From Bacteroidales bacterium (lineage in GTDB: Bacteria; Bacteroidota; Bacteroidia; Bacteroidales; VadinHA17): a stretch of DNA of 64,000 nt. Every line of letters begins with the position of its first letter. Positions within the stretch are counted from its first letter, which is position 1. Below the pieces are notes generated by a model. It did no database searches. It was given only the letters and a program-made list of their open reading frames with translations, and was not told the origin of the DNA. The translations under genes and the position numbers were made by a program. Of this stretch, positions 10,073 to 22,179 are shown one piece after another. Location of the stretch: the NCBI GenBank assembly GCA_016709865.1, contig JADJLX010000003.1, forward strand, positions 1 to 64,000, read 5' to 3'.

Positions 10073-11397
10073 AAATAATTATACCTGAGTATTATTATAA
10101 TGAAAGAGAATATGTAATAAAAACCTCTTTTAACTATTTATTCGGTGAAAGTCCTGAAATTGAGTTACAGGATATATCAAATTACATTATAATTCTTAAT
10201 AATGGGTCAGTGATTGAGATCGAAGATCACTTTTTTTCAAAATACGCAAACTCTTCGTACCTAAATTCCGAAGCACTTCCATCGGGTGTTAAATTTTTTT
10301 ATAGCGGGTTTTGTTGCGAAGAAAACATTCCTGTTTTATATGGAAGTCCGCAGGTAATTATTTCCAACGAAAAAGTTAGAAAAACTGTCGTTAAAATAGA
10401 TTTAATAGCTTCTATTTTTTTTATGCTCGTGAGGTGGGAAGAATATGTCAACCCGATAAAAGACGAACATGGCCGGTTCCCGTTACATGAATCAGTTGCT
10501 TATAAATGCTTGTTCCATAAGAGACCTGTTGTTAATGAATATTTTGAGTTTTTATGGAATATAATAAGGAACTCAGATCCATCCCTGCAAAGAAAGAAAA
10601 GGGAGTTTAATTTCCGGATAACTCATGATATTGATTCACTGTTTTGCCCGAATCCAACAATCAGGAGTTTGGCTAAAATTCTGATTAAAAAGCATAGTTT
10701 GTCCCGATTCATCAAGACTATTTATTATCAATTATTAAATAATCCGCACGACAGTTTTCATTATTTAATGGACCAGAGTGAAAGGATAAAAGCAAGATCG
10801 GTTTTTTATTTTATGACAGGTAATACCTGTGCGCTCGATTTTGAAGATTACCTCGATTCAGTTCTGTTTAAAGAAAGAATTAAAGAGATAATATTCAGAG
10901 GACATATAATAGGTTTACATCCTAGTTATAATAGTTATAATAATGCAGAAGTATTAAAAACCGAGAAACTTAAGCTTGAATCAATAACAGGAACTGAAAT
11001 CAGTGAAGTAAGGCAGCATTTCTTAAGAATTGAACAACCTGTAACATTTGTAAATCAGGAACTCTGCGGCTTTAACAGCGACTCATCTTTGGGTTATGTT
11101 GAAGATATCGGATTCAGATGCGGAATATGTAATGAGTTCCCGATTTTTGATTTTCTTTCCGGAAAACAATTGGAGATGACTGAGCGACCGTTGATTGTGA
11201 TGGAGGGCAGCCTTATTAAATATAAGAAGTCTAAACCAGATGAAGTACTGAATGAGATAAAGACAATCATTGATTGCGTTAGGAGGCATAGTGGGAGTTT
11301 TGTTTTTCTCTGGCACAACACGAGTTTCGGTAAAGATCCATGGTTTGAATACCAGCATATTTATCCGGTAATCTTAGATTATTTGAATGGGAAGTAA
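10069..11397 (+). CDS. Polysaccharide deacetylase-like protein with an N-terminal DUF7033-type domain
   Basis: One of the few intact genes here, 442 residues. The N-terminal half ('VRWEEYVNPIKDEHGRFPLH') resembles the domain found in front of deacetylases in Bacteroidota sugar loci. The C-terminal half has 'NFRITHDIDSL' (metal-binding Asp/His motif of the NodB fold), 'IGLHPSYNSY' (HxxS/T-like second motif) and 'GSFVFLWHNTSFG' near the end. It likely removes acetyl groups from amino sugars, possibly coupled to the acyltransferase before it. ATGA overlap upstream. Confidence 0.8.
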   Translation: MKIIIPEYYYNEREYVIKTSFNYLFGESPEIELQDISNYIIILNNGSVIEIEDHFFSKYANSSYLNSEALPSGVKFFYSGFCCEENIPVLYGSPQVIISNEKVRKTVVKIDLIASIFFMLVRWEEYVNPIKDEHGRFPLHESVAYKCLFHKRPVVNEYFEFLWNIIRNSDPSLQRKKREFNFRITHDIDSLFCPNPTIRSLAKILIKKHSLSRFIKTIYYQLLNNPHDSFHYLMDQSERIKARSVFYFMTGNTCALDFEDYLDSVLFKERIKEIIFRGHIIGLHPSYNSYNNAEVLKTEKLKLESITGTEISEVRQHFLRIEQPVTFVNQELCGFNSDSSLGYVEDIGFRCGICNEFPIFDFLSGKQLEMTERPLIVMEGSLIKYKKSKPDEVLNEIKTIIDCVRRHSGSFVFLWHNTSFGKDPWFEYQHIYPVILDYLNGK

Positions 11398-12603
11398 CCT
11401 TTATATTTATTGTATTAAATATGAAAACTGGGATGAGATTTTCATATACAATGAAATCAGATATCCCGCTATTTTAATAATATTGAGATTATTCCTCTGA
11501 ATAATTCTTCAGAAGGAATAAAATGAATTACCTCAAAACACTAAATTAAACCTTGGATTATCAGATTATCTCCAGGCAAAAAGCAATTAGAAAGTATGCG
11601 TTTAAGTATTTGAGCATTCTGTTTAATTACAAATTTCTGAGACTTTCGTTCCGGATTAATCCTCTAAAAATCAAGGCTTTATTTAATTACTTTGTTAGGA
11701 TAAGTGAAATAAAATACTGGTGCCTGGAGAATTTAACAAATAATTGTAATACAATACATTATACTTATTGGTACAACGAGGTTACATCAGCGTTATGTTT
11801 TTCAGATGGAATCGCCTCAGATTGTAAAATTGTTTCCAGGGTACACAGGTTTGATTTATATAGTGAATTCGGATCTGACATTACCAATTTGTTTAAAAAG
11901 AAAACCTGAAGTATATAGATCGAATCTTTACAGTTTCCGAACATGGAATGGAATATCTGAACATTAAGTTTCCTGACTATTACAGCAAATTTGAAGTTTC
12001 AAAGTTGGGACTCGGATCCCAATTTTATTTCTATTCCTCCTCCATCAGAAGTGATTAGAATATTTTCATGTTCACTGTTTGTTAAAGCAAAAAGAATAGA
12101 TTTGATTATAGAAAGTTTAAGATCTTTCTCAGAGAACTATCCCGGGGTAAAGATTGAATGGGTCCATTCCGGTTCCGGACCGCTAGAAGGTGAAATGCAT
12201 TCACTTGCAAAAAGGCTTCTTGAAGGGAGAGTCAGATATAATTTTTTAGGTTTTATACCTAACAGTGAAATCTACAGAATTTATAAAGAAGAGAACATAA
12301 ATATTCTTTTAAACGTAAGTGATTCCGAGGATTCCTGTATCATTTATGGAAGCTCAGTCGTGTGGAGTGCCGGTAATTGCAACAGCAGTAGGAGGTACCG
12401 CTGAGATTGTGAATAACGAAAATGGTCTGCTCATATCGGCTGATCCGGTTCCGGATGAAATTTCCAGTGCTTTATACGATGTATACATTAACAGGGAGAA
12501 ATGGATCAAAAAACGGGATGTATCCCGCAAGAACTGGGAGAATAACTTCAATGCAGAGAAGAATTATAATGACTTTGCTAATCAGCTTTTATCTCTTAGT
12601 TAA
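11387..12603 (+). CDS. Glycosyltransferase family 4 (frameshifted)
   Basis: ATG at 11387 overlaps the deacetylase and gives MGSNLYIYCIKYENWDEIFI. Further frames hold 'SKIVSRVHRFDLYSE'-like and 'FTVSEHGMEYL' segments, then 'IRIFSCSLFVKAKRIDLIIE' and 'VKIEWVHSGSGPLEGEM'. The C-terminus has 'SFMEAQSCGVPVIATAVGGT' with the GT4 E-x7-E motif spread across a break near 12335. Breaks near 11480-11550, 11905 and 11990-12050. About 405 residues when joined, normal for GT4. Confidence 0.82.
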
Positions 12604-12624
12604 TACTTAAAAAAACTGTTTAGA

Positions 12625-13719
12625 TTGAAGATTCTCACTGTTTGCAGCGGACTTGACTTTATTAATTATACCCGTCGGGCTACTATCGAAGCAATTCACC
12701 GGCTGAACCCGGAACTTGATATCTTGTTATTCAATTCTCTTTTGAATATCGGGAAAAAGAAAAATATAACAAGAGATATAAAGTTTTATAATTATCATTT
12801 CTGGACAGTTGAAAAACTAAGAAGGTTCAGAGTGTTTTCTTTTTGTGAACATTTCTTCAGGTATATTAAATGGAAACGATTTTAAAAATTATGATATAAT
12901 ATTTTTATCGATCCAAATCAGTATTTCCTGCTGCCATATTTGAGTAAACATCAGAAATTGGTTTATCTCCTTCGCGATCCGAGTATACTACAGGACAATG
13001 TTAATTATAACAGGGAACTGCCAATACTTAAGAGGACAAATATTGTACTGGGAATCAGCGAAAACCTCTGCTCATACTACATTGAAAAATACTATGGATT
13101 TACGCCGGCTAATGTTCATTTATGGCCTAATACTGTGGACCTTGGTCTTTGGGATTACAAGCGATGGAAAGACTTCATTAGGCCCAAAGCGAAGCCGCTT
13201 GTTGGTTTGGCGGGGAATATTAATTACGTAATTGATATTGAATTATTGATTTATTTAGCGGAAAGACTGCCCGAATATGATTTTGAAATAGCAGGGAAAC
13301 TTGATTTGAATAAATCACAGGAGCATGAAATGAAAAGGCTATCAGAGCTTCACAATGTGAAGCATCTTGGGTTTATAGAATATGATAAATTTCCCGGTAT
13401 TGTAATTAATTGGGATATAGGTCTTGTTGCTGCTAATCCAGGTCACGAATATGCCCTTTATCTGAATAACAATAAGCAATATCAGTATATGGCTCTGGGT
13501 AAAAAACCTTTGTTACTCACCGCCTGAACGCAGATTATAAGGAATTCGATGATCTTGTCTTTATATGCAGAGAACAAAGACGACTATATTGCTAAAATAA
13601 GAGAAGCAATTAAGAAATCATATGATCTGAATTCTGTTAAAAAAGGGATTCTTATTGCAGAAAAAAATTCATCAGAGAGCAGGGCTGAACAATTCTTAAA
13701 GATCATCAGAAATGAATAA
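12625..13719 (+). CDS. Glycosyltransferase, GT-B fold (frameshifted)
   Basis: TTG start, MKILTVCSGLDFINYTRRAT. Contains 'LVYLLRDPSILQDN', 'VLGISENLCSYYIEKYYG', 'VHLWPNTVDLGLWDYKRWKD', 'PLVGLAGNINYVIDIELLIY' and 'KHLGFIEYDKFPGIVINWDI', the layout of GT4-like enzymes that recall TuaH-type teichuronic acid glycosyltransferases. Breaks near 12885-12930 and 13525-13560. Ends 'EQFLKIIRNE'. Substrate unknown. Confidence 0.75.
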
Positions 13720-15127
13720 TATGTTGTTAGGCTGGAGTTCTGTTTTATCCAAAGGGCCATGCTTTTTTCAGTTGTTACTATTGCAGGTGTTTACCTTTCG
13801 TTTCCGGGTAAAATTTATGGAATAGAATGGATGGCTTCCGCTTTAGTAATTCTGATGGCAGTTATTTTAGGAGTTAACAGGCTTTCGATTCGATGGACGA
13901 ATACATCTGAAAATAAATTCATTACAGAACTTTTTATAAGTGCATTAGTAATCCGGTTGATTGCAATGGTAATTCTCCTTGCAATATCCTATCGTACATG
14001 GGGGATGTTTTATTATGTCGGGGCAAAAGATGAAATGGTTTATTACAGGGTTGCGAGTGAAGCAAGTGTAATCTGGAGAGATCTGGGTTTGAATTATGCC
14101 TACAGTCATATTTTATTAAGTTTCAGAAATGAGATATCCGATACCGGATTTGCTATGTTTCTGACAATTCCAATCTTCATATTTGGCCAGGCACCGTAAT
14201 AATTAAAGTTATTTTTGTGTCTTATAGGAAGTTTAGTTGTGATAAGGAGGTATAGACTTGCCTCAATGTTATTCGATCAGCCCTACCTCAAGATTAGCAG
14301 CCATACTAATACTACTTTATCCTGTTTCGTGGTATTATTCCGTAATCCTGCTGAAAGAAGGATTAATGGTTATGATGATGATTGAGGCAATAATTTCTAT
14401 CGTTAAAGTTCAGAGATCATTTACCCTGTTATCTCTTATTAAGTTTATTTTTATCGTACTAGTAATCTTTTTCTTCAGATCAGCAATAAGCATTCTGTTG
14501 GTTATGGTTATGGCGTTTTCGTTATTTATGCAGAAGAGAAGAACAAATATCATTTACAGTGTTATTGTTGTGTCTCTGACCCTGGGAATTATATTTTATT
14601 TTTAAAATCGACAGGCAGATATAATGAATATTACAAACGGTATACGAAACCGACGAATTCAATGAGCGGCGTTTATCGGAAATTGAAAGAATTAATCCGT
14701 TGGTTACTATAGTCGGAGCGCCGGTATACGCTGCGTTAGCCCTTAGATTGGGCCATTTCAAGTGTTGTAAAACTGCCGATAAAGGACGGTCTGCCTCATA
14801 ATGATTACTATTATAATGTAGCAGGTAATATGTTTTGGATGATTTTTGCTTTTTTCAGTATTTATGGATTATATTATGCAATCCGCTACAAATGGAAGGA
14901 ACTTGCTCCTTTATGGGCTGTAATTATCGGCTACCAGTTTATTTTGTTTAAAGCTATGCTATTTACTTCCGTGCGTTTTCTTATCCTGCCAACCACTGCT
15001 TATAATTCTTGCAGCTTATGGCATAATTCAAATGAAGAATAAAAAATGGTATCCAATATATCTTGCAGTAGCAGTGATGATAATAATTGCATGGAATTAT
15101 GTAAAACTTGCAGGGAGGGGAGAGTAA
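13712..15127 (+). CDS. Multi-pass membrane protein, O-antigen polymerase-like (frameshifted)
   Basis: Start overlaps the preceding stop. Many hydrophobic segments: 'VVTIAGVYLSF', 'ALVILMAVILGV', 'LAAILILLYPVSWYYSVILL' followed by 'KEG', 'IFIVLVIFFF', 'MFWMIFAFFSIYGLYYAI', 'MIIIAWNYVKLAG'. The 'YPVSWYYSVILLKEG' loop recalls EpsG/Wzy-type polymerases and related DUF proteins. Breaks near 13750, 14200, 14605, 14755, 15010. In a Wzm/Wzt locus a polymerase is not strictly expected, so it may act on an intermediate or be a ligase-like protein. Confidence 0.6.
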
Positions 15128-15132
15128 AACTG

Positions 15133-16473
15133 ATGATTCATTTTTTACACGAGAAGCTGTTTCTCTCACTGAACGATAAGATACAGGGGCTCAGCATAAA
15201 GAAAAAGCTTGACTTCCTTAAGGAGAGTCAATGGTGGACTGAAGAAAAGCTAATTTCTTACCAGGAGGAACGCTTACATAATTTAATGTTTTTGTTTATG
15301 AGAATGTTCCCTTTTTACACTGACTGGTTTAATTCAAATAACCTGGCCCCGTCAGATATTTGTACCTGAGCGATCTGAAAAAAACTACCCGTGGTTTCGA
15401 AGATTGAAATTCAAGGAATCTCCTAAAATATTTAGAGCCAAGAACCTTAACCTGCAAAGTATAATATATTGAATTCAAGTGGTTCAACAGGAGAACCATT
15501 TAAATATCTGATCTCCACACGATGCATACAGTATGAAATATGCTGCTGCTATTCGAGGCTGGGGTTGGATGGATTATCGTTTGGGGAGACTATTATGCTA
15601 AGTTAAGCCAGAACAGGAGAAGCAGTTTGATAAAAGAATTCAGGATGCTTTCAATAGATGCTTATACCTCTATATCCCGGATTTACGTGCAGGTACATTG
15701 CATAATATTATTAACAGAATAGAAACAGAAAAGCCTGAGTTCATAAGATGTTATCCTGATCCTCTATTATTTATAGCCAAGATTCTTGGGAGGAAAATAA
15801 GTCTTTCAAATTTATAAAAGGGATTAACACAACAGGTAATATTCTTTCAAATGAGGCAAGAGCTGTAATAGAAGAACAATTCGGTTGTCCTGTATTTGAT
15901 TCTTATAGTTGCGAAAGGCGCTGTCTTCTTTGAGGGTCCTACACGGGAAAATTACCTTGGTTCGATGGAGTATGCTGTTACCGAGGTGATTAATTCAAGT
16001 GGCACTGAGTGCAAGTCAGGTGAATCAGGCATGCATATAACCACAGATCTGTGGAATTATGCAATGCCTCTCATTCGTTATAACACACAGGATCTGGTTC
16101 TGAAATCTGAATCAGTTTCTTCATGCGGCAGAAAATTAACTGGTTTAAGCAAAATCCTCGGTCAGGATAATGATATTTTGATTACCCCTTCCGGGAACCT
16201 TCTTATTGTGCATTTATTTACTATTTATTTTGAATATTTTGATAGTATTCTCCAGTTTCAGATTGAGCAGATCAGTAAAGATGAATTTATTTTTAGATTG
16301 GTAGTGAAAGATACCTATACAGATGAGACAGAATCTCAAATAATTAAATACTGGCAGAGCTTTCTTGGTGAAAAGTAAAACTCATTGTCGAAATACATAA
16401 GTCTATACCAAATTCATATTCTGGGAAACGGAGATTTCTTATACGCAATCCGGAAATCAGGCTGCCTTATTAA
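15133..16473 (+). CDS. PaaK/CapK-like adenylate-forming protein (frameshifted)
   Basis: MIHFLHEKLFLSLNDKIQGL start; 'LNSSGSTGEPFKY' (ATP-binding loop of phenylacetate-CoA-ligase-like enzymes) read near 15475; 'EEQFGCPVFDSYSC' and 'MHITTDLWNYAMPLIRYNTQ' with 'DLV' follow. After a one-base loss near 16376 the reading goes on to 'KSIPNSYSGKRRFLIRNPE' and stops at 16473. CapK-type proteins occur in polysaccharide loci, where they are thought to activate an acid for attachment to the glycan; here it might feed the acyltransferase at 9110. Breaks near 15365, 15590, 15815 and 15900. Confidence 0.8.
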
Positions 16474-17575
16474 TGGAACGAAGCCCATCACACTATTTAT
16501 TGTTGCTGGACGCACTGGCCAAAGTCTGGTTACTAGCAAAACACTACCTTTTGTATCACTTGATATTGTTGAATCGATATATATTTTTACTGAGACGGAG
16601 GGAGCTATAAATAGCAAATGTCAATATATTACTATACCCAAATGGATTAGAAATGCAAAGCCTGTTTTTATCTCCCAGCTCCTTAGGATTTTTTTTGAGC
16701 CACTGCAAATTTTTTATTATGCCGTAAAGATTAGACCCACATTCATTAACGGAATTTATTGTATTCCCAAAGGCTTAAATAGTTATGTAATTTCCAGAAT
16801 AACAGCTTTAAAGTGTGTCAATTGGGTTATTGGCAGTCGCTTGGAAATTGAAACAGAATTACCTTTAAGAAAGTCTGGGAAAAAAATAAATTTATAACAC
16901 TATAAAGGTTGTGAAGCAATTTCAGTTAAAGGACAAACTGATATTGATTATCTAACCTCAAAAGGAATTAACAGCAATAAAATTTTCCAGATGAACGGGT
17001 CTATAGATACAGATAAATTTGTATTCTCAGATTCAGAACGGCAGACAGATATCCTTTTTGTTGGTACATTTTATGAATTAAAAAGGACCCGACAGAATTT
17101 TAAATATACTGAAAAAGGTTAACAAGTTTCTTTCCCGATATTAAAGCAGTGATGGTAGGAAATGGAAAGTTATTGCAGCATACAAAAGATATGGCAAAGG
17201 AGCTCGGGGTGGATCAAAATATAAAGTTTGAGGGGTACCAGAGGGATTTGGTACATTATTATCAACAATCAAAGATCCTTTTAATGCCTTCACGCAGTGA
17301 AGGCCTCCCGACAGCAATGCTTGAAGCAATGAGTTGCGGATGTGTTCCGGTAATGTCAAATGTAGGCAATATAAAAGAGGCTGCTATTCATAATTTTAAT
17401 GCGAAAGTTATCGACAGATATGATGATGTATTGGGATTTACAGAAAACATCAGAGATTTGCTTGTTGATGAACCGAAAGAAAAAGTTCGCTGTCAGATCA
17501 AGACAGGTGATTGAGGAGAAGTACACAATAAATGCACGAAGGCAAAAATCGCTTTACAACTTATTAAAGAGATAA
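16473..17575 (+). CDS. Glycosyltransferase family 4 (frameshifted)
   Basis: ATG overlaps the previous stop (TAATG). After an early one-base loss (~16485) it reads 'ITLFIVAGRTGQSLVTS'. Later 'ISVKGQTDIDYL', 'TDILFVGTFYELKR', 'AVMVGNGKLLQH', and a clean C-terminal lobe with 'SRSEGLPTAMLEAMSCGCVP' (E-x7-E motif) and 'SNVGNIKEAA'. Breaks near 16900, 17095 and 17490. Typical GT4 with a Rossmann C-terminal domain. Confidence 0.85.
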
Positions 17576-17578
17576 TCA

Positions 17579-18907
17579 ATGGAAAATAAAGTATATATCA
17601 GCAAAATCAATGAATATATTGAGGAAGATATTTACAATACACTTGACGACGGGTTATTTGAGAAACTAAGAGTGCCGAAAAGTAGTAATTAAACCAAACT
17701 GGGTTCGTGAATATCATCGCGAAAAGCCACTTGACTGGGATTACGTAATAACACATCCGAGTGTGATTTCTGCTGTCCTGAGAAAAGCGATCGAATGTTT
17801 GCCATCAGGCGGTAAAATAAGTATAATTGATGGTCCTGAGTTTTCGGCTTCCTTTAGTAAAATCTTATCATATAACCCTGTCCGAGATTGGAATGAATTT
17901 GCAGCTTCAAGGGGGGTCTTTTTAGAGATTCTGGATCTCCGCGAAGAAATCTGGGTTGATGATGGTAATGTTGTCACAAAAAGGTCTAAAAATCAGGGAG
18001 ATCCTCTTGGAAATACTCAGGTGGACCTGAAAGAAGAACTAAGTGAATTTTCAGGACATATTAAATCGAAAAAAGCTATTTCAGGGCAGACTCAAATATT
18101 GTTGAAACCAATGAAGCTCATAATGGATTCAATAATCTTTACAGAGTATCCCGTACGGTTGTCGAATGTGATGTATTTATAAATCTTCCCAAACTTAAAA
18201 CACACAAAAAATCCGGGATTACATGCTGCCTGAAGAACCTTGTTGGTATTAACACATATAGAAATTATCTCCCTCATTGTTCACTGGGAACAAAGAGGAA
18301 GGGGAGACCAATTTATCCTTTCAGGAATAAAACAAAGAGTTGAGGGCAGGCTTATGCCTGTCATACATCAGAAAATTTTAACTATACCATTTTTAGCCAG
18401 ATGTTTCAGCCCGGTTATTAGTCTGGGCAGGAAGATGTTGGCAATAATAAACAGACAATCAGGGGTGGTTCATGGTATGGAAATGACACAATATGGAGAA
18501 TAGTCTTGATATTAACAAGATTTTATTTTATGCTAATCCGGACGGGACGTTGCGTTCCAGATGATTTAGTTAACAGGAAAAGCTATATAGGTATTGTTGA
18601 TGCTGTTCTTTGCGGAGAAGGAAATGGTCCTAAAATACCTGATCCTAAAAAGCTCGGATATATTATACAGGGGAGTAATCCTGCAGCTATAGATTCAGTA
18701 TGTGCCGGTGTAATGGGATTTGATTACAAAAAGATTCCCTCGATAATTAATTCCTTTAGTATTAGGCATTATAAAATAACCAACTTTTCCGTGAAAGATA
18801 TTGATGTAAGAATAGAAGATTCTGAGTTTAAGCTGGAAAATATTCCCAGAATCGTATATTATTCCTTTGTATCGAATAAGGGATGGATTGGAAATATTGA
18901 GAGATGA
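17579..18907 (+). CDS. DUF362 domain protein (frameshifted)
   Basis: ATG four bases after the glycosyltransferase stop, MENKVYISKINEYIEEDIYN. Then 'VVIKPNWVREYH', 'TVVECDVFINLPKLKTHKKS', 'CLKNLVGIN', 'GIVDAVLCGEGNGP' and 'NPAAIDSVCAGVMGFD', the conserved order of DUF362 proteins. The function of DUF362 is not known to me; some versions carry iron-sulfur clusters, but no ferredoxin-like Cys cluster is seen here. Breaks near 17670, 18100, 18290 and 18470-18510. ATGA overlap with the DUF354 gene. Confidence 0.78.
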
Positions 18908-19983
18908 GAATACAGTTAGATATAGGACATCCTGCACATGTTCATTATTTCAGACATTTCATCAGACTGATGAAGGAATCAGGTCACGAAATTTTTGTTA
19001 CAGCCCGGGATAAGGAAATGACTCATATTCTTCTAAAAAAATTTAAAATTAATTATATATCCCGGGGAAAAGGGGGTAAAGGAGTCTTGGGTAAAATTTT
19101 GTATCTTTTTAAAGGCGACTACATACTCTTAAAAGCTGCCAAAAGATTCCGTCCAGATTTGTTTCTAAGCTTTGCATCACCATATGCAGCTCATGCAGCC
19201 TGGCTATCCGGGAAACCGCATATAACTTTAGATGATACTGAGATTGCCAGGATTGGCCAGTTTTTATATACTCCATTTACTGACAGTATTCTTAATCCAA
19301 GTAGTTATAACAAACTAAAAAAGGAGAAACATATACCATTTAAAGCTTTATTGAATTAAGCTCTCTTCATCCAAAATACTTCAGGCCAGATTCTCAGTTC
19401 TGGAGGATTTAGGATTAGATATTAATGAAAAATATGTAATTATCAGATTTGTTTCTTGGCAGGCAAATCACGATTTCAGATTTAAGGACTTAATCATGAG
19501 ACGAAACTCAAAATAGTTGATCAGATAGGCAAACATGCTACCGTTTTTATTTCATCTGAAGGACGACTCCCGGACGAGTTGCAGAAATATAAATTAAAGA
19601 TCTCACCTGAAAAAATGCATGATGCCCTATACTTCGCATCATTACTATTTGGTGAAAGTGGAACAATGACTTCTGAATGTGCAATGCTTGGCACTCCGGC
19701 AATACAAATCAGTGGTTTACCCAAGGGAACTATCGGAACACTGACTGAGCAACAAAAATATGATTTGGTTTATATATATGAAAAGTATAGTGAGAGTATT
19801 TTGGATCAGGCATTAGATTTAATAAACGATCCGGGAACGAAAGAAAAGTGGATGAGTAAAAAAGAAAAAATGCTTTCAGAAAAGATTGATATTACCGCAT
19901 TTATGGTTTGGTTTGTAACTAATTTCCCGGAAAGCAAGGGAATTATAAAAGAGAATCCTGATTTTCAACTCAAATTCAAATAG
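18904..19983 (+). CDS. DUF354 protein, GT-B fold (frameshifted)
   Basis: MRIQLDIGHPAHVHYFRHFI is the DUF354 start. 'KRFRPDLFLSFASPYAAHAA', 'ITLDDTEIARIGQFLYTPF', 'KYVIIRFVSWQANHDF' and 'YFASLLFGESGTMTSECAML' follow. Related by fold to UDP-GlcNAc 2-epimerases; likely a sugar nucleotide or glycosyl transfer role. Breaks near 19350, 19400 and 19495. ATGA overlap with the DUF362 gene. Confidence 0.82.
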
Positions 19984-19985
19984 AA

Positions 19986-20434
19986 ATGGATAAAATACTT
20001 ATACTGTCACCTCATACAGACGATGCGGAACTAGGTTGCGGAGGATCAATTATCAGATTTATTGAAAGCGGGAAAGAAATCCTCTGGATGGTCTTTTCAA
20101 CCCGGATCTTGTAATCGGACCATCATTGAATGATTTTCATCAGGACCATACAATTGTAGCAAATGAAATGGTAAGGGCATTTAAATCTACTGCCAGTATA
20201 ATCAGTTATGAATTGCCCTGGAATCATATCTCATTTAACACACAGTTTTTTATCAAACTGAATCCTGCCCAAATTGATGGGAAAGTTGATTTACTTAATT
20301 CATATCATTCTCAAATTGAAAAAAAGAGATCATAGTTTTCAAAAGAATTTATTGAAGGATTGGCTCGTATAAGAGGTGTCCAGGTATCGGCAGAATTCGC
20401 AGAAGCATTTGAAGTTATTAGATGGATAAATTAA
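19986..20434 (+). pseudogene. PIG-L/LmbE-family deacetylase with apparent internal deletion
   Basis: Starts MDKILILSPHTDDAELGCGG, the zinc-binding HxDD motif of PIG-L deacetylases. After 'LWMVFST' the sequence jumps to 'NPDLVIGPSLNDFHQDHT' (the late HxxxH-type metal motif) with a change of frame. Family members have roughly 70 more residues between these motifs, so a stretch of about 200 bases seems missing near 20095-20105. It then reads to 'GVQVSAEFAEAFEVIRWIN'. Metal ligands at both ends are kept. It could be a real deletion or an assembly collapse. Start of the next gene overlaps its end. Confidence 0.72.
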
Positions 20435-21127
20435 AATTTAATGAATGCTCTCCAATATATCAAAAGGTTTATTCTAAAACAGGAATTCATTTTCCGGAAA
20501 GGCTAAATATTTTTTATACAATTCTGTTAAGTGGTAAGATATTGTCAGAATTCAAATTCAAAAAACACTTAAGACCAGGCCCGAACTTTACAAATATCTT
20601 AATGATAGTTTTATATATGATAAGGCTTTGATTATTTAGAATTTGGTGTCTACAAAGGGCATTCGATGAGAGACTGGCTGACTATTAACAAAAATGAGTT
20701 CTCACGTTTCTTTGGCTTCGATTCCTTTGTCGGGCTGCCAACAGATTGGAGCAAATTATCCGGGACAAAACAAAAAGGATGTTTTACAACATATGGAGAA
20801 ATTCCGTATGAACTGACACTGGATAAAAGAGTCAGCTTTGTTAAGGGTACCTTTCAGGAGACTCTCGTTTCTTTCATAAAGCAGGTTGAATTGCAGGAAC
20901 AACTTGTTATTAATCTGGATGCTGATCTCTATACTTCAACACTTTATGTTTTAGCTACTCTTGATAAGTACATTCACCCCGGGACAATCATTATTTTTGA
21001 TGAATTTACATCAGGTGATGAATGCAGAGCACTTGTGGATTATTCAGGTTCGTTTTTAAGAGAGTATGAAATAATAGCCGTTTCAGGAATTTCTTTTCAG
21101 AAAGTTGCAATAAAAATTATTAAATGA
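20422..21127 (+). CDS. Class I SAM methyltransferase, TylF/MycF-like (frameshifted)
   Basis: MDKLKFNECSPIYQKVYSKT, break near 20625, then 'DYLEFGVYKGHSMRDW' (motif I in its 'EFGVYKG' form), 'FFGFDSFVGLPTDWS', 'VKGTFQETL', 'LVINLDADLYTSTLYVLATL', 'TIIIFDEFTS'. This is the macrocin O-methyltransferase-like fold, which methylates sugars in known antibiotics. ATGA overlap with the ATP-grasp gene. Confidence 0.82.
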
Positions 21128-22179
21128 AGAAACTTAAAGTATTGATTACCGGGATAGGTGCACCCGGGATCGGCGGAACTATTTACTCGTTGAATAATAA
21201 TTTTGACAAAAGAAGAATTGAAATAATTGGTACTGATGTGAATAATGATGTGGTTGGTAAATATTTGTGTGCAAAAAGTTATAAAATTGAATCTGCAAGT
21301 AACCCTTCCAACTATTTGGAATCATTATTTAATGTATGCAAAAAAGAGAGCCCCGATATATTACTACCTCAGAATACAGCTGAATTAATTACCCTGTCGA
21401 GTAATAAAACTGATCTTCATAATATTGGAACACGGGTTATAATTTCTGACACGATTGCATTAATACAGGCGAACAATAAATACAATCTATTGGAAATCTG
21501 CAAAACGAATAAAATAGCCACACCAAAATATAAGTTGGTTAATAATTTTAAGGATTTAAAAGAAGCTGCCACTGAGCTTGGTTGGCCGGAAAGAAAGATT
21601 GTAGTAAAACCGCCAGATTCCAATGGCATGAGAGGTGTCCGTGTAATAGATGAGAGCATTGACCTGAAAAAGCAGTTTTTTGAAGAGAAACCCACAAGTT
21701 TTGTATTACGATGGGCGATATGTTCAGAAATATTGGTAATGAGTTTCCAGAGTTGATAATTTCGGAATATTTGCCAGGTGATGAATATTCTGTGGATGTT
21801 TAAGAACGAAATCAAATTTAACAGTTATACCAAGAAAAAGGGCATGATCAGATCCGGTATAACCTTCAATGGCAAAATTGAAAAGAATGAAAAGATTATT
21901 TCAATTTCAGAGAAGCTTGCCGGAATACTTGGCCTGTCATTCTGTTTCGGATTTCAGTTTAAATCAGATGAAAATAACCAACCCCAAATATTAGAATGCA
22001 ATCCAAGAGTTCAGGGAACAATGGTCATGTCAACAATTTGTGGGGCTAATATAATTTACGGATCTGTAAAGGCAGTATTAAATGAAGAGATCCCGGATTT
22101 TAGTATTGACTGGAACAGTATTTTTTACCGTTATTGGGGTGGTGTTGGAGTTAATCAGCAAGAAGTTGTTTTTATATGA
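21124..22179 (+). CDS. ATP-grasp enzyme, carbamoyl-phosphate-synthase-like (frameshifted)
   Basis: MKKLKVLITGIGAPGIGGTI gives a pre-ATP-grasp dinucleotide-like fold. Then 'YLCAKSYKIESASNP', 'ATPKYKLVNNFKDL', 'RKIVVKPPDSNGMRGVRVI', and, past breaks near 21710-21830, 'EFPELIISEYLPGDEYSVDV', 'LGLSFCFGFQFKSDE', 'QILECNPRVQGTMVMS'. The 'ECNPRVQG' ending is the metal-binding strand of this family. Members of this clade ligate carboxylates; here perhaps an amino acid to a sugar acid. ATGA overlaps on both sides. Confidence 0.82.
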
